From assembly GCF_041361345.1 (NCBI RefSeq), contig NZ_JBGKAD010000001.1:1364001-1428000 (forward strand): a stretch of DNA of 64,000 nt, in the 5' to 3' direction. The stretch is from Halobaculum sp. MBLA0147 (lineage in GTDB: Archaea > Halobacteriota > Halobacteria > Halobacteriales > Haloferacaceae). The notes under the pieces were generated by a model that ran no database searches, was not told the origin of the DNA, and saw nothing but the letters and a program-made list of their open reading frames with translations. The position numbers and the translations under genes were made by a program. The first letter of the stretch is position 1. Every line of letters begins with the position of its first letter. Below are positions 33,989 to 42,735 of the stretch, one piece after another.

Positions 33989-34264
33989 GTGAGCACCGAC
34001 ACAGACTCCGGAGACGGACAGATGCAGAAGATCAACGTTCGCGTCCCAGAACCGCTCTTGGAGCGGATCGACGAGGAGTGGGAGCGCCGTGGGTACTCCA
34101 GTAAGTCCGAGGCGATCAGAGACGCACTGCGTGACTGGGTGAGCCCTCCCGCGACACTCTCCGACGAGACACTGGACGACTTGGCGGCGAGCAGAGAGCA
34201 GGCGAACCGCGGTGAGACGCTGTCGGCCGACGACGTTCGGGATCGATTAGATCTGGATGACTGA
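33989..34264 (+). CDS. Ribbon-helix-helix antitoxin/repressor
   Basis: A 91-residue CopG-type protein. QMQKINVRVPEPLLERIDEEWERRGYSSKSEAIRDALRDWV (about 11-52) is a canonical RHH domain: a strand followed by two helices. The acidic C-terminus (TLDDLAASREQANRGETLSADDVRDRLDLDD) would wrap the toxin. It overlaps the RelE-like gene by eight bases, as in many relBE-type operons. The GTG at 33989 is chosen because the operator and TATA box lie directly upstream; ATG 34022 would remove only an acidic leader. Autoregulation is inferred from the palindrome. Confidence 0.85.
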   Translation: MSTDTDSGDGQMQKINVRVPEPLLERIDEEWERRGYSSKSEAIRDALRDWVSPPATLSDETLDDLAASREQANRGETLSADDVRDRLDLDD

Positions 34265-34520
34265 GGTCGAATACACCGAACAAGCCGTCGACCACCTGTC
34301 ACAACTCGACCCACAAGTCGCAGATCGAATCATGAACAAGGTGGACGAGGCGACCGAGTGGACCGAACACAGACTCGAACCGCTCTCCGGATATCCTTAC
34401 TACAAGTTGCGAGCCGGAGACTACAGAGTGATCCTCAGTTGGAATCGGAGCGCCGACACACTCCGTGTCGAAGCTGTCGGTCACCGTCGAAACGTCTACG
34501 ACAGACACCTGCCTCCGTAG
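34257..34520 (+). CDS. RelE/ParE-family toxin
   Basis: An 87-residue RelE-fold protein: VEYTEQAVDHLSQLDPQVADRIMNKVDEATEWTEHRLEPLSGYPYYKLRAGDYRVILSWNRSADTLRVEAVGHRRNVYD. The conserved core YKLRAGDYRVIL and the terminal HRRNVYD are typical of RelE, which cleaves mRNA on the ribosome, although ParE-like action on gyrase cannot be excluded. The start lies inside the antitoxin gene (34257, eight-base overlap), giving tight coupling. The antitoxin upstream is RHH, a common archaeal combination. Confidence 0.87.
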   Translation: MTEVEYTEQAVDHLSQLDPQVADRIMNKVDEATEWTEHRLEPLSGYPYYKLRAGDYRVILSWNRSADTLRVEAVGHRRNVYDRHLPP

Positions 34521-34679
34521 TGTGGAACCCCTTGTCGAGGAGTCCTCCAACCGAGAGCGAGCGATCATCACTACCCCGGCCCCGTGTGAGGAATGAAGCG
34601 TGAGTGGTGTCGCCCCTCGACCGAAGCGGCCGGTCCATTCGGCAGAAAGCGTATTTGACCCCGTTCCGTCGGTGAACGT

Positions 34680-34964
34680 ATGCCGACTGTCGACCCGAAG
34701 GGACGGATCGTCCTCCCGGAAGTCGTCCGGGACTCACTGAACATCGGGCCCGGGACGGAGGTCGAGGTCGAACGTCTCGACGGCGAGTCCGGTATTCTCC
34801 TGAAACCGGTCCCAGACCCCGAGACGACGGCAGAGGCTCTCGTCGACCTGATCGAACGGGAGGCGGCTCGCCGGACGGACCCGAGTCGACCAGACGGGGA
34901 TGCACATCCGGTCGCACGCGATCACGTGGACGCTGTGGCTCGTCACGTCTCGGACGACGGCTGA
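34680..34964 (+). CDS. AbrB/SpoVT-type DNA-binding protein, possibly an orphan antitoxin
   Basis: A 94-residue swapped-hairpin AbrB protein: VDPKGRIVLPEVVRDSLNIGPGTEVEVERLDGESGILLKPV (about 4-44), with a C-terminal region predicted helical and acidic (PDPETTAEALVDLIEREAARR). Such proteins are VapB-type antitoxins or chromatin-like regulators. No toxin gene adjoins: the next gene is on the other strand. The TATA-like GCGTATTTGACC lies about 27 bases upstream of the ATG at 34680. It is 159 bases after the RelE-like gene. Confidence 0.78.
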   Translation: MPTVDPKGRIVLPEVVRDSLNIGPGTEVEVERLDGESGILLKPVPDPETTAEALVDLIEREAARRTDPSRPDGDAHPVARDHVDAVARHVSDDG

Positions 34965-35019
34965 CGACGAGCCCGCAGTCGAGCCGCGAGACGGACGGTC
35001 TCGCGACGACCGACCGTGA

Positions 35020-37425
35020 CTACCGCACGGAGTCGAGGATCAGCTTCTGTTCGGTGCGTTTGACCTCGTGTTGCACGTCGCGGACGGCGTCGATGTTCGC
35101 GGAGATGGAGGTGACACCCTCGTCGACGAGGAAGTCGACCATCTCCGGTTTCGAACCGGCTTGCCCGCAGATGCTCGTCGCCACGTCGTGCTCGCGACAG
35201 GTCTCGATCACGTCCCCGATCAACTCCAGGACGGCCGGGTGGAGTTCGTCGAACCGGTCGGCGACCTTCCCGTTGTTCCGGTCGACCGCCAGCGTGTACT
35301 GGGTGAGGTCGTTCGTCCCGAAGGAGGCGAAGTCGATCCCGGCTTCGGCCAACGCCTCGATCTGGAGCGCCGAGGCCGGCGTCTCGATCATCACACCCCA
35401 CGAGATGGCGTCCGGGTCGAGTCCCGCCGCACGCATCTCGCGTTTCGCCGCCGTCACGTCGGCGGCGTCGTTGACGAGCGGGAACATCAACTCCACGTTG
35501 TCGTACCCCATCTCGTACAACTCGGCGAAGGCGGCCAACTCGTGTGCGAACAGTTCCGGCTTGTCCAGCGAGCGCCGGATCCCCCGCCACCCCAGCATCG
35601 GGTTGTGTTCGACGGGCTCGTCGTCGCCACCCTCCAACTCGCGGAACTCGTCGGTCGGGGCGTCCAGCGTCCGCACCCGCACCGGCCGCGGGTAGAACTC
35701 CTCGGCGACGCCGCGGACCCCCTCGACGAGCTCCTCGACGTACGCGTCCTCGCCGTGGTCGGCGACGTACTGTGCCGGCGTCTTCCCGGTCGACAACACC
35801 ATGTGCTCGATCCGGAGCAGCCCGACCCCGTCGGCACCGGTCGCCGCGGCGCGTTCCGCCGCCTCCGGGATCGAGACGTTCACCTTCACCTCCGTCGCCG
35901 TCATCGGCTTCACCGGTGTGTCCGGGCGGACCGCCTCCACCGGCTCGTGGTCGTCCGCCTCGTCGGCGTCGGGGCTGCCGGCGCGGACGGTGCCCTTGTC
36001 GCCGTCGATGGTGATCGTCTCGCCGTCCGTCAACTCCCGCGTGGCCGAACTCGTCCCGACGACCGCCGGGACACCCAACTCTCGGGAGACGATGGCGGCG
36101 TGGGAGGTCATCCCGCCCTCGTCGGTGACGATCCCGGCGGCGCGTTTCATCGCGGGCACCATGTCCGGCATCGTCATCTCCGTCACGATCACGTCACCCT
36201 CCGCGACCTTGTCGAGTTGGTCGAGTTTGGTGACGATCCGCACCTCGCCCGCGACGGTGCCGGGAGAGGCACCCAACCCGGAGACGAGGACGTCCCCCTC
36301 CGCGGCGGTCTCGCCGGTGCCGCCGTCGGCGCTCGCGGTGCCGTCTGCGCCCGCACCGTTGGCACGGGTCGCCTCGGGGTCCGTGCCGTCGGGACCTGCT
36401 CCGGCGGTCTCGCCCGCCCCGCCGGCCGTGTCGGCCGCGTCGCGTTCGCGTTCGCCGGGATCGGCGGCCGCGCTCGCGCCGTCGTCGATCGTCGTGATCG
36501 GGCGCGACTGGAGCATGTACACCTCGCCGTCGTACACCGCCCACTCCACGTCCTGGGGCTCACCGTAGTGGTCCTCGACGGTCCGGCCCAACTCCACCAG
36601 GCGTTCGATTTCGGCGTCGGTCAACACGCGTTCCTCGCGGCGCTCGGGGGCGACCTCGCGTTCGACCGTCTCCCCCGTCTCCGGATCCTTCTCCATCATC
36701 GTCTTCTTGTCCGCGACGGTCACCTGCTGGACGGTCGCCGTCTCGCGGTCCACCTCGTAGTTGTCCGGCGAGACGGAGCCCGAGACGACCGCCTCCCCGA
36801 GTCCCCACGCCGCCTCGAGGATGATCCGCGGGTCGCCCGTCGACGGGTGGCTGGTGAACATGACCCCGGACTTCTCGGCGTCGACCATCCGCTGGACGAC
36901 GACGGCGATGTCCACCTCGTCGTGGGGGAACCCCTGTCGCTGGCGGTAGTAGATCGCCCGCTGGGAGAACAGCGAGGCCCAACACTCCTTGACACGTTCG
37001 AGCAACGTCTCCTCGCGGACGTTGAGGAACGTCTCCTGTTGGCCCGCGAAGGAGGCGTCCGGCAGGTCCTCGGCGGTCGCGGACGACCGGACGGCGACGA
37101 ACGACGCGCCGTCACCCAGCGAGCGGTACGCCGAGAGGATCTCCTCGCGGACGGACTCCGGGAACGGCTCCCCGAGGATCAACTCCCGAGCCCGCTCGTG
37201 GGCGGTCTGGAGCGCCTCGTTGTCCTCGTGGTCGATGTCGACGGCCGCGAACAGTTCCTCGTCGATGCCCGCCTCCTCGATGAAGCGGCGGTACGTGCCC
37301 GCGGTCACGACGAACCCCGGCGGCACCGGGAGGTCGGCCCCCGTCAACTCGCCCAGCGAGGCCGCCTTCCCGCCGACCGTCTTCAGGTCGGTCGCGCCGA
37401 TCTCGTCCAGCCAGAGTACAGCCAT
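35020..37425 (-). CDS. ppsA: Phosphoenolpyruvate synthase
   Basis: An 801-residue enzyme converting pyruvate and ATP to PEP, AMP and phosphate, the gluconeogenic entry from pyruvate. The N-terminal ATP-grasp domain (about 1-340) begins WLDEIGATDLKTVGGKAASLGEL and has ATAEDLPDASFAGQQETFLNV. The central swivelling domain carries the phosphohistidine H442 in GGMTSHAAIVSREL. The C-terminal barrel (about 500-801) ends with the catalytic cysteine motif CGQAGSKPEMVDFLVDEG. Between the first two is a Gly/Ala/Asp-rich linker (about 315-380, encoded around 36290-36480), longer than usual. The ATG at 37425 is used, the first ATG before WLDE. Confidence 0.95.
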   Translation of the reverse strand: MAVLWLDEIGATDLKTVGGKAASLGELTGADLPVPPGFVVTAGTYRRFIEEAGIDEELFAAVDIDHEDNEALQTAHERARELILGEPFPESVREEILSAYRSLGDGASFVAVRSSATAEDLPDASFAGQQETFLNVREETLLERVKECWASLFSQRAIYYRQRQGFPHDEVDIAVVVQRMVDAEKSGVMFTSHPSTGDPRIILEAAWGLGEAVVSGSVSPDNYEVDRETATVQQVTVADKKTMMEKDPETGETVEREVAPERREERVLTDAEIERLVELGRTVEDHYGEPQDVEWAVYDGEVYMLQSRPITTIDDGASAAADPGERERDAADTAGGAGETAGAGPDGTDPEATRANGAGADGTASADGGTGETAAEGDVLVSGLGASPGTVAGEVRIVTKLDQLDKVAEGDVIVTEMTMPDMVPAMKRAAGIVTDEGGMTSHAAIVSRELGVPAVVGTSSATRELTDGETITIDGDKGTVRAGSPDADEADDHEPVEAVRPDTPVKPMTATEVKVNVSIPEAAERAAATGADGVGLLRIEHMVLSTGKTPAQYVADHGEDAYVEELVEGVRGVAEEFYPRPVRVRTLDAPTDEFRELEGGDDEPVEHNPMLGWRGIRRSLDKPELFAHELAAFAELYEMGYDNVELMFPLVNDAADVTAAKREMRAAGLDPDAISWGVMIETPASALQIEALAEAGIDFASFGTNDLTQYTLAVDRNNGKVADRFDELHPAVLELIGDVIETCREHDVATSICGQAGSKPEMVDFLVDEGVTSISANIDAVRDVQHEVKRTEQKLILDSVR

Positions 37426-37578
37426 CTCGTGTCGGACCACACACCGGACGCGACAAAGAAGCTTCCGAACACTCCGGAGAGCCGCCAACGCGCCGAAAAA
37501 TTACTCGACTCCGAATTCGTCGGTCGAGGCGTGTCCGCAGCCGTCGACGCCCCGAACACGTGTCGGTGGCCGCCCGCC

Positions 37579-38577
37579 TCAGGCCTCGATGATCTCGTCG
37601 TCGGCCTCGTCGGGGACGCGGATCTGGCCCTCGAAACTCGTGACGGCGGTGCCGCCGACGGTCGGCGCGTCGCTCCCGCTGGCGCGCACGTGGACACGAC
37701 CCGGTCTGTCGAGGTAGTGGCCCTGTTCGAACACCATCTCCTCGGGGGTGCCGACCGTCGTCGACACGTCCGTGGCGGTCGAGGACTCGCCGAGGCCCGC
37801 GCGGTCGCCGGGCGCGCGGTCGCTCCCGTTCTCGCGGAACGCGCCGAAGTGGTCCAGGTACGCCCCGCACGCGCCCGAGGCGGTGCCGGTGACGGGGTCC
37901 TCGGGGACCCCCGCGCCGGGGACGAGACACCGCCCGTGGAGGGTCGACTCGGCCGACAGCGTGTCGAAGGTGAACGCGTACACCCCGGCGGCGTCGTGCG
38001 CCTCGGCGAGTCGTTCGACGGCGGGGAAGTCCGGGTCGAGTCCCCCGAGCGCGTCGAGGAAGTCGACGGGGACGACGAGGAACGGTAGCCCCGTGGAGGC
38101 GTACGCGACCGGGAGGGCGTCGCCGACACCCGTCAACGCGGCCGTCTCGCAGCCGAGTGCCGCCGCGATCACGTCGTAGTCGGCGTCGACCTCGTACACC
38201 GTCGGCGGGTTCTGTGTCATCCACACCGTGCCGTCCTCGTGCACCTCGATGGAGAGCGTGCCGACGTTCGTCGCCAGCGTGTGTGTGCCGGGGTCGAGAC
38301 GCTCCGTCTCGTGGAGGTACGCGTGGGCCGCCACGGTGGCGTGCCCACACAGGTCGACCTCCGTCGTGGGCGTGAAGTAGCGCACGCGGCGGTCGGCGTC
38401 GTCGGCGGGGGTGAGAAACGCCGTCTCGCTGACCGCCAGTTCGCGTGCCACCGCCTGCATCTGTGTCTCCGAGAGGCCGGTCGCGTCCGGGACCACCCCG
38501 GCCGCGTTGCCGGCGAGCGGTTCGTCCGTGAAGGCGTCGACCAACGCCGCCTCCCGCGTGTCCGGTGTGTCTGTCAC
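37579..38577 (-). CDS. PhzF family isomerase/epimerase
   Basis: A 332-residue PhzF-fold protein: VDAFTDEPLAGNAAGVVPDATGLSETQMQAVARELAVSETAFLT at the start, the HATVAAHAYL motif and PVTGTASGACGAYLDHFG near the middle of the second domain, the hallmark of the family. Relatives act as isomerases or epimerases in phenazine synthesis, and many are uncharacterised. The GTG at 38577 has a CACTATC element about 27 bases upstream on the minus strand. An Asp/Arg/Gly-rich loop (about 255-280) departs from the normal fold. It is upstream of ppsA with a 153-base spacer. Confidence 0.87.
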   Translation of the reverse strand: MTDTPDTREAALVDAFTDEPLAGNAAGVVPDATGLSETQMQAVARELAVSETAFLTPADDADRRVRYFTPTTEVDLCGHATVAAHAYLHETERLDPGTHTLATNVGTLSIEVHEDGTVWMTQNPPTVYEVDADYDVIAAALGCETAALTGVGDALPVAYASTGLPFLVVPVDFLDALGGLDPDFPAVERLAEAHDAAGVYAFTFDTLSAESTLHGRCLVPGAGVPEDPVTGTASGACGAYLDHFGAFRENGSDRAPGDRAGLGESSTATDVSTTVGTPEEMVFEQGHYLDRPGRVHVRASGSDAPTVGGTAVTSFEGQIRVPDEADDEIIEA

Positions 38578-38753
38578 GAGCCGTGTGTGGGGTCGGCGGG
38601 GAGATAGTGGTGACGCACGGGACCGGTGTGATCGTTCGACGAGCCACCGATCCGTCTCCCTCAGACCCGTCGCTCTCCCGACGGAGTGTCGGCTCGACCG
38701 TCGCGGCCGACTTCGGACGAACCTACAAGTACGATTACGAGCGAGTCTGTCGT

Positions 38754-39011
38754 ATGTCACAGTTCGACGGATCGAAGACGACGGTCGACGACCGCGGGTC
38801 GGTGTCGATTCCAGAGCCGGTTCGCGAGGCGGCCGGCATCTCCCCGGGCGACGACGTTCGGTGGACCGTCGGCGAGGACGGAACGGTGACCCTGGAGGTA
38901 CTCGAGGGGACGTACGGGGCGTTCGACGACGTGGACCCGGTCGAGGGGCCGGATCGGGACCGCGTCGACGCAGTGATCGACACGGACAGGACACCGGAGT
39001 TCGAGCAGTGA
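38754..39011 (+). CDS. AbrB/VapB-type antitoxin
   Basis: An 85-residue AbrB swapped-hairpin protein (KTTVDDRGSVSIPEPVREAAGISPGDDVRWTVGEDGTVTLEVLEG), with an acidic C-terminus rich in Asp. It overlaps the downstream PIN-domain gene by four bases (GTGA), the usual arrangement of a VapBC pair in which the antitoxin also represses the operon. The ATG at 38754 is chosen: the longer frame overlaps the PhzF gene, and ACAAGTACG about 27 bases upstream is TATA-like. Confidence 0.85.
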   Translation: MSQFDGSKTTVDDRGSVSIPEPVREAAGISPGDDVRWTVGEDGTVTLEVLEGTYGAFDDVDPVEGPDRDRVDAVIDTDRTPEFEQ

Positions 39012-39433
39012 GACGGGCCGCCGTCGACGCGAACGTGCTCTACGGTGGGCTCGTCCGTCGGGATCAACACCACGACGAGGCGTCCGAACTACTGTCGGCG
39101 TTCGACCACGGCGCACTCCCGCGCGGCGTCGTCGTGAGTAGCGTCTTGGAGGAGGCGGTGAACCTCCTCCACGTCGACACGTCTCACCGCACCGCACTCC
39201 GTCTCCTCGACGCACTGGGGTCGAGCGACGGGTTCGAGACCACCCACACGACGGGCGAAGACCTCGCCGACGGACGGCGTCGGTTCCGTCGGTACGAACA
39301 CCTCTCGCTCACCGACGCGGTCGTCACTGCGTGGATGGAACGGAACGACATCGAGTTCCTCTACTCGTTCGACGACGACTTCGACGCGGTGGCGGAGATC
39401 ACGCGGCTCGACAGTCCACACGACCCGTACTGA
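39008..39433 (+). CDS. PIN-domain toxin, VapC family
   Basis: A 141-residue PIN nuclease. The acidic metal ligands are visible: D8 in AAVDANVLYGG, a Glu in VVVSSVLEEAVNLL, D in HLSLTDAVVTAWME, and FDDDFD near the C-terminus. VapC toxins cleave tRNA or rRNA. The GTG start overlaps the AbrB-type antitoxin by four bases, and the pair is the third toxin-antitoxin type locus in 5.5 kb. It converges with lpdA. Confidence 0.88.
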   Translation: MRRAAVDANVLYGGLVRRDQHHDEASELLSAFDHGALPRGVVVSSVLEEAVNLLHVDTSHRTALRLLDALGSSDGFETTHTTGEDLADGRRRFRRYEHLSLTDAVVTAWMERNDIEFLYSFDDDFDAVAEITRLDSPHDPY

Positions 39434-39454
39434 CTCGGACGCCGCGTGGTCGCC

Positions 39455-40879
39455 TCACCGATTCAGCGTGTGGATTGCCTGCTCTTCGGCGTTCTCGGCG
39501 GCCTCCATCACCGTCTCCGACAACGTCGGGTGGGTGTGGATCGTCGAGCCCAGATCCTCCAGCGTCGCCCCCATCTCGACGGCGAGGGCGATCTCGGCGA
39601 TCAGCTCGGACGCCTCCGGCCCGACAACCGTGCCGCCGAGCACGAAGCCGCTCTCCGCGTCCGCGACGACCTTCGTGAACCCCTCCGTCTCGTTGGCCGT
39701 CAGCGCACGCCCGGAGGCGTTGAACGGCATCTCCCCGACGACCGGATCGAAGCCGGCCTCCTCGGCCTCCTCGGCGGTCATCCCGACCGTCCCGATCTCG
39801 GGGTCGGTGAACACCGCCGCGGGGATCGCCTGGTAGTCGAGTGCCGCGGGCTCCCCGGCGGCGACCTCCGCCGCGACGATCCCCTCCTTGCTCGCCTTGT
39901 GTGCGAGCATCGGCTCGCCGGCCACGTCGCCGACCGCGAAGATGTGCTCCTGGTCCGTGCGTGCGCGGTCGTCCGTCTCTACGAACCCGTCCTCGTTCGG
40001 CTCCAGCCCGGCCTCCGCGAGGTCGAGCGTGTCCGTGACGGGCGAGCGCCCGACGGCGACGAGCACCTGGTCCGTCTCGTACTCGGCGACCTCGCCGTCC
40101 TCCGTCTCCGTCTCGACGACGATCCCACCGCCGCGCTCGTACCACTCCGAGGCCCCCTCGCCGAAGGAGAACTCGACGCCGATCGCCTCGGCGCGCTCGC
40201 GGATCACCCGGCGCACGTCCGGCTCGTAGGCCGGCAACACGTCGTCGAGCATCTCCACGACCGTCACGTCGGCGCCGAGTTTGGCGAAGGTGGTCGACAG
40301 CTCCATGCCGATGTACCCCGCGCCGACGACGACCAACCGGTCCGGGAGCGAGTCGAGCGCGAGTGCGTCACGCGAGGAGAGGACGCGCTCGCCGTCGAAC
40401 GCGAACCCCGGGACCTGGATCGGTCGCGACCCGGTCGCGACGATGGCGCGTTCGAACTCCAGGGTCTCGGAGCCCTGCCCGTCCCCACCGTGTTCGACGC
40501 GGAGCGTGTTCTCGCCGGCGAACTTCGCCGTCCCCTGCATGAGGTTGACGCCGTTGGCCTTACACAGCTTCTCGACGCCGCCGGTGAGTCGGTCGACGAC
40601 GTCGTTCTTCCACGACTGCATCTGGGCCACGTCGACGGCCGGATCGGCGTGGATCCCCAGCTCCTCGGCGTGTTCGACCTCCCAGGCGAGACTCGCGCCG
40701 TGGATGAGCGCCTTCGAGGGGATACACCCGTAGTTCAGACAGGTGCCGCCGTACGCGTCGCGCTCGATCAGCGTCGTGTCGAGTCCGTGCTGTGCCGCCC
40801 GGATCGCGGCGACGTACCCGCCCGGTCCGCCACCGATCACGGCCACGTCCGTTCCCGTGGAGATGTCTCCGACGACCAT
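39455..40879 (-). CDS. lpdA: Dihydrolipoyl dehydrogenase
   Basis: A 474-residue flavoprotein that reoxidises the lipoyl groups of 2-oxoacid dehydrogenase complexes or the glycine cleavage system. The FAD motif AVIGGGPGGYVAAIRAAQ and the redox-active pair C47 and C52 in GGTCLNYGCIPSKAL are clear. The NAD motif VVGAGYIGMELSTTFAKLG and the C-terminal His/Glu of TIHTHPTLSETVMEAAE complete the active site. The ATG at 40879 has a TTTATACC box about 27 bases upstream on the minus strand. No dehydrogenase E1/E2 genes are in the window. Confidence 0.95.
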   Translation of the reverse strand: MVVGDISTGTDVAVIGGGPGGYVAAIRAAQHGLDTTLIERDAYGGTCLNYGCIPSKALIHGASLAWEVEHAEELGIHADPAVDVAQMQSWKNDVVDRLTGGVEKLCKANGVNLMQGTAKFAGENTLRVEHGGDGQGSETLEFERAIVATGSRPIQVPGFAFDGERVLSSRDALALDSLPDRLVVVGAGYIGMELSTTFAKLGADVTVVEMLDDVLPAYEPDVRRVIRERAEAIGVEFSFGEGASEWYERGGGIVVETETEDGEVAEYETDQVLVAVGRSPVTDTLDLAEAGLEPNEDGFVETDDRARTDQEHIFAVGDVAGEPMLAHKASKEGIVAAEVAAGEPAALDYQAIPAAVFTDPEIGTVGMTAEEAEEAGFDPVVGEMPFNASGRALTANETEGFTKVVADAESGFVLGGTVVGPEASELIAEIALAVEMGATLEDLGSTIHTHPTLSETVMEAAENAEEQAIHTLNR

Positions 40880-40904
40880 CGTACCCCACGGTTCGGCCGG
40901 CGAG

Positions 40905-40932
40905 GTATAAACTGGCAGGAATTGCTGCCGGC
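40905..40932 (-). promoter_or_regulatory. lpdA promoter with adjacent inverted repeat
   Basis: The box TTTATACC (40905-40912, minus strand) lies about 27 bases before the lpdA ATG. Just upstream, GGCAG-GAATTG-CTGCC (40917-40932) is an inverted repeat with 5-base arms, a possible activator or repressor site; its significance is uncertain. Confidence 0.5.
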
Positions 40933-41047
40933 CGAGAACGGTGCCGAGCCGCCGTCGAGCGGGTACTTGACGCCGAGAGTAACTCGGAATCGAGTTGTCG
41001 GAGAACGGGTCGCGTCCGGCCGCTGTGTGGTACGCGACGGCTCGCGT

Positions 41048-41239
41048 TCAGCGCCGTGCGCGATACTCGCCGTACTGGACACCGAGTGCGAGCGTGATCA
41101 GTCCGAAGATCACGACCGAGGGGAGCACCATCGTCAACACGGTAGTCGGAGTCATCATCGGTGCGGCCAACAGCCCACCGACGCTCGCGCCGACGATCAC
41201 GAAGAACACCACCGCCGTCGTCGTCGTGTCGAACTCCAT
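41048..41239 (-). CDS. Small membrane protein, DUF7333-like
   Basis: A 63-residue protein with two predicted transmembrane helices (AVVFFVIVGASVGGLLAAPMM and VLTMVLPSVVIFGLITLALGV) and a charged tail (QYGEYRARR). The order of elements, including APMMT and the tail, matches a small conserved haloarchaeal family I recall as DUF7333, of unknown function. The ATG at 41239 is the only good start. It is upstream of lpdA with 168 bases between, so not necessarily co-transcribed. Confidence 0.72.
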   Translation of the reverse strand: MEFDTTTTAVVFFVIVGASVGGLLAAPMMTPTTVLTMVLPSVVIFGLITLALGVQYGEYRARR

Positions 41240-41433
41240 ACCTAGGTTTGGACACAGTCGAACATAACGGTCGTGGTCTGGATCGGTCGGCCGGACGACC
41301 CACTCCGTCGGAAGTGTCGAGGCTGTCTACCCACTACCGTCGTGCAGTCTCGTCCGATTATCGGACCTGATACAGAGCCACAAATGTTATTGGCAACTGG
41401 ACCAACCGTTCAGCTATCAGGGGTCCACTAATC

Positions 41434-42057
41434 ATGCTCAAGGACACAGAGGCGGAGCGGGGTCAGGTAGGGATCGGGACGCTCATCGTGTTCATCGCGA
41501 TGGTGCTGGTGGCGGCGATCGCTGCCGGCGTCCTGATCAACACCGCCGGCTTCCTCCAGTCGAAAGCGCAGGTGACCGGTGAACAGTCGACACGGCAGGT
41601 CACGGACCGCCTGCAAGAGGTCGTCACCACCGGAAAGGTCGACTCGAACGACGAGATCGACGAAGTTGAGGTGACGGTGACACAAGCGCCGGGTGCCGGC
41701 GAGATCGATCTCACGAACCTCTCCGTGACATGGATCGGCGAGGACGACGCGTACGTCTACGTGTATGGTGACTCTGCCGGGGAGACGAGCGGTATCAACA
41801 CCGGTGCCGACGAGACGTTCGGTGTCTCTGTGGTGCGTAACGAGGGAGAGACCGAGAGTGGAGTCACGGTATTGAACGACCCTGACGATCGATTCAACCT
41901 GTTCTTCGATCTCGACGCAGTCAGCGACGGTGGAGCGAACGAGATCGGGGCGGGTGAGTCGGTGACGTTGAAACTGAACACACAGTCCGGTGCGACGACG
42001 ACGATTCGCTTCACAGTCCCCGAGGCACTCGGTGGGAAGCAGTCTGTCCTGTTGTGA
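41434..42057 (+). CDS. arlA: Archaellin (flagellin) paralog 1
   Basis: A 207-residue filament subunit of the archaellum. The class III signal peptide (MLKDTEAERGQ) would be cleaved by the FlaK/PibD peptidase before or after the Gln, exposing the hydrophobic assembly helix [35 protein letters not shown]. The outer beta domain follows (about 60-207), acidic and with an N-glycosylation sequon (NLS). The GC content is slightly lower than the neighbours. A likely TATA (ATGTTATTGG, about 41386) precedes the ATG at 41434. No archaellum motor or export genes are in the window. Confidence 0.95.
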   Translation: MLKDTEAERGQVGIGTLIVFIAMVLVAAIAAGVLINTAGFLQSKAQVTGEQSTRQVTDRLQEVVTTGKVDSNDEIDEVEVTVTQAPGAGEIDLTNLSVTWIGEDDAYVYVYGDSAGETSGINTGADETFGVSVVRNEGETESGVTVLNDPDDRFNLFFDLDAVSDGGANEIGAGESVTLKLNTQSGATTTIRFTVPEALGGKQSVLL

Positions 42058-42735
42058 AGTGTTTCGGGGCGAGTGGTTTGAGACATCTCGCGCCTCGTCG
42101 TCGCGGCAATCATCGATTTCCGAATGACCCGAGGTTGTTCGGGCTCGCACTGTAGCAGACGGATTGAATCCCTCCCGACCTTTTGTGTTGGAGGTTCGCT
42201 GGAATTCGCATTCGAACACCTCACTGGTGTCTGTGAGAGTCGGCATCTTCACCCCGCCTAACGACACTCGTATCACCGCCAGTGGTAAATTTGTGTCGCA
42301 CTTCCAAACCTCCGAGCGATCGCTTCACATCGAGGCGTTCGGCGACGCTGTTCTGGCCATTTTCCTGTGTGTAGTCATAGATGCTTCGGTATGGTTTGCC
42401 CCGAGGTCGAGTAGTTCAAAACGGGAGGCGCCTCGTCGTCACGAAGGTCTTCGATGTCCAAACGGTCCCGAGAGACTCCGCCCGCTCGGTCTGTAGACGC
42501 CGACTCGTCGAATCCCTACTCACGACTCTCGTACACTCCCCACCAGTGACGGTCGGTCTTTCCGACGCCCACCAAGCTCGGAATGCAGACTGTCAAACTA
42601 CCGGACAGCGGCGATACGCCAGTGTCCGTATGCGGTAGAGAGCCCGAGTATCGAACGAGATAATTAGTACAGTGGATTTTTTATTGGCGTGCCAGAAGAA
42701 CAGGGTACACCCTGATAGAACGGGGACCACGACAC
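42058..42735. other. 678-bp spacer between archaellin genes, no gene supported
   Basis: Less GC-rich than the rest of the window. The open frames of 85-110 codons here have no protein-like composition, signal or family resemblance and overlap each other. A TTTTTTATTGGCG element near 42672 precedes the second archaellin and is its probable promoter. A degenerate gene remnant cannot be excluded. Confidence 0.6.
42669..42680 (+). promoter_or_regulatory. Probable promoter of archaellin 2
   Basis: TGGATTTTTTATTGGCG spans about 42669-42685. The same A/T-rich theme (TTTATTACTCGG) occurs upstream of archaellin 3 and ATGTTATTGG upstream of archaellin 1. It lies some 60 bases before the ATG, so the message would carry a leader, unlike most genes here. 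Confidence 0.5.

Noticed and set aside
42148-42180. Sequence resembling a tRNA T arm (GGATTGAATCCCTCCC) near the end of archaellin 1
   Set aside because: No acceptor, D or anticodon arms can be formed around it; the similarity is limited to about 16 bases.
42164-42638. Overlapping frames of 85-110 codons in the spacer between archaellins 1 and 2
   Set aside because: Different frames overlap one another, none has a Shine-Dalgarno, TATA-positioned start or family resemblance, and amino acid composition is unlike the acidic proteome. A decayed insertion sequence was considered but no transposase motif or terminal repeats could be seen.
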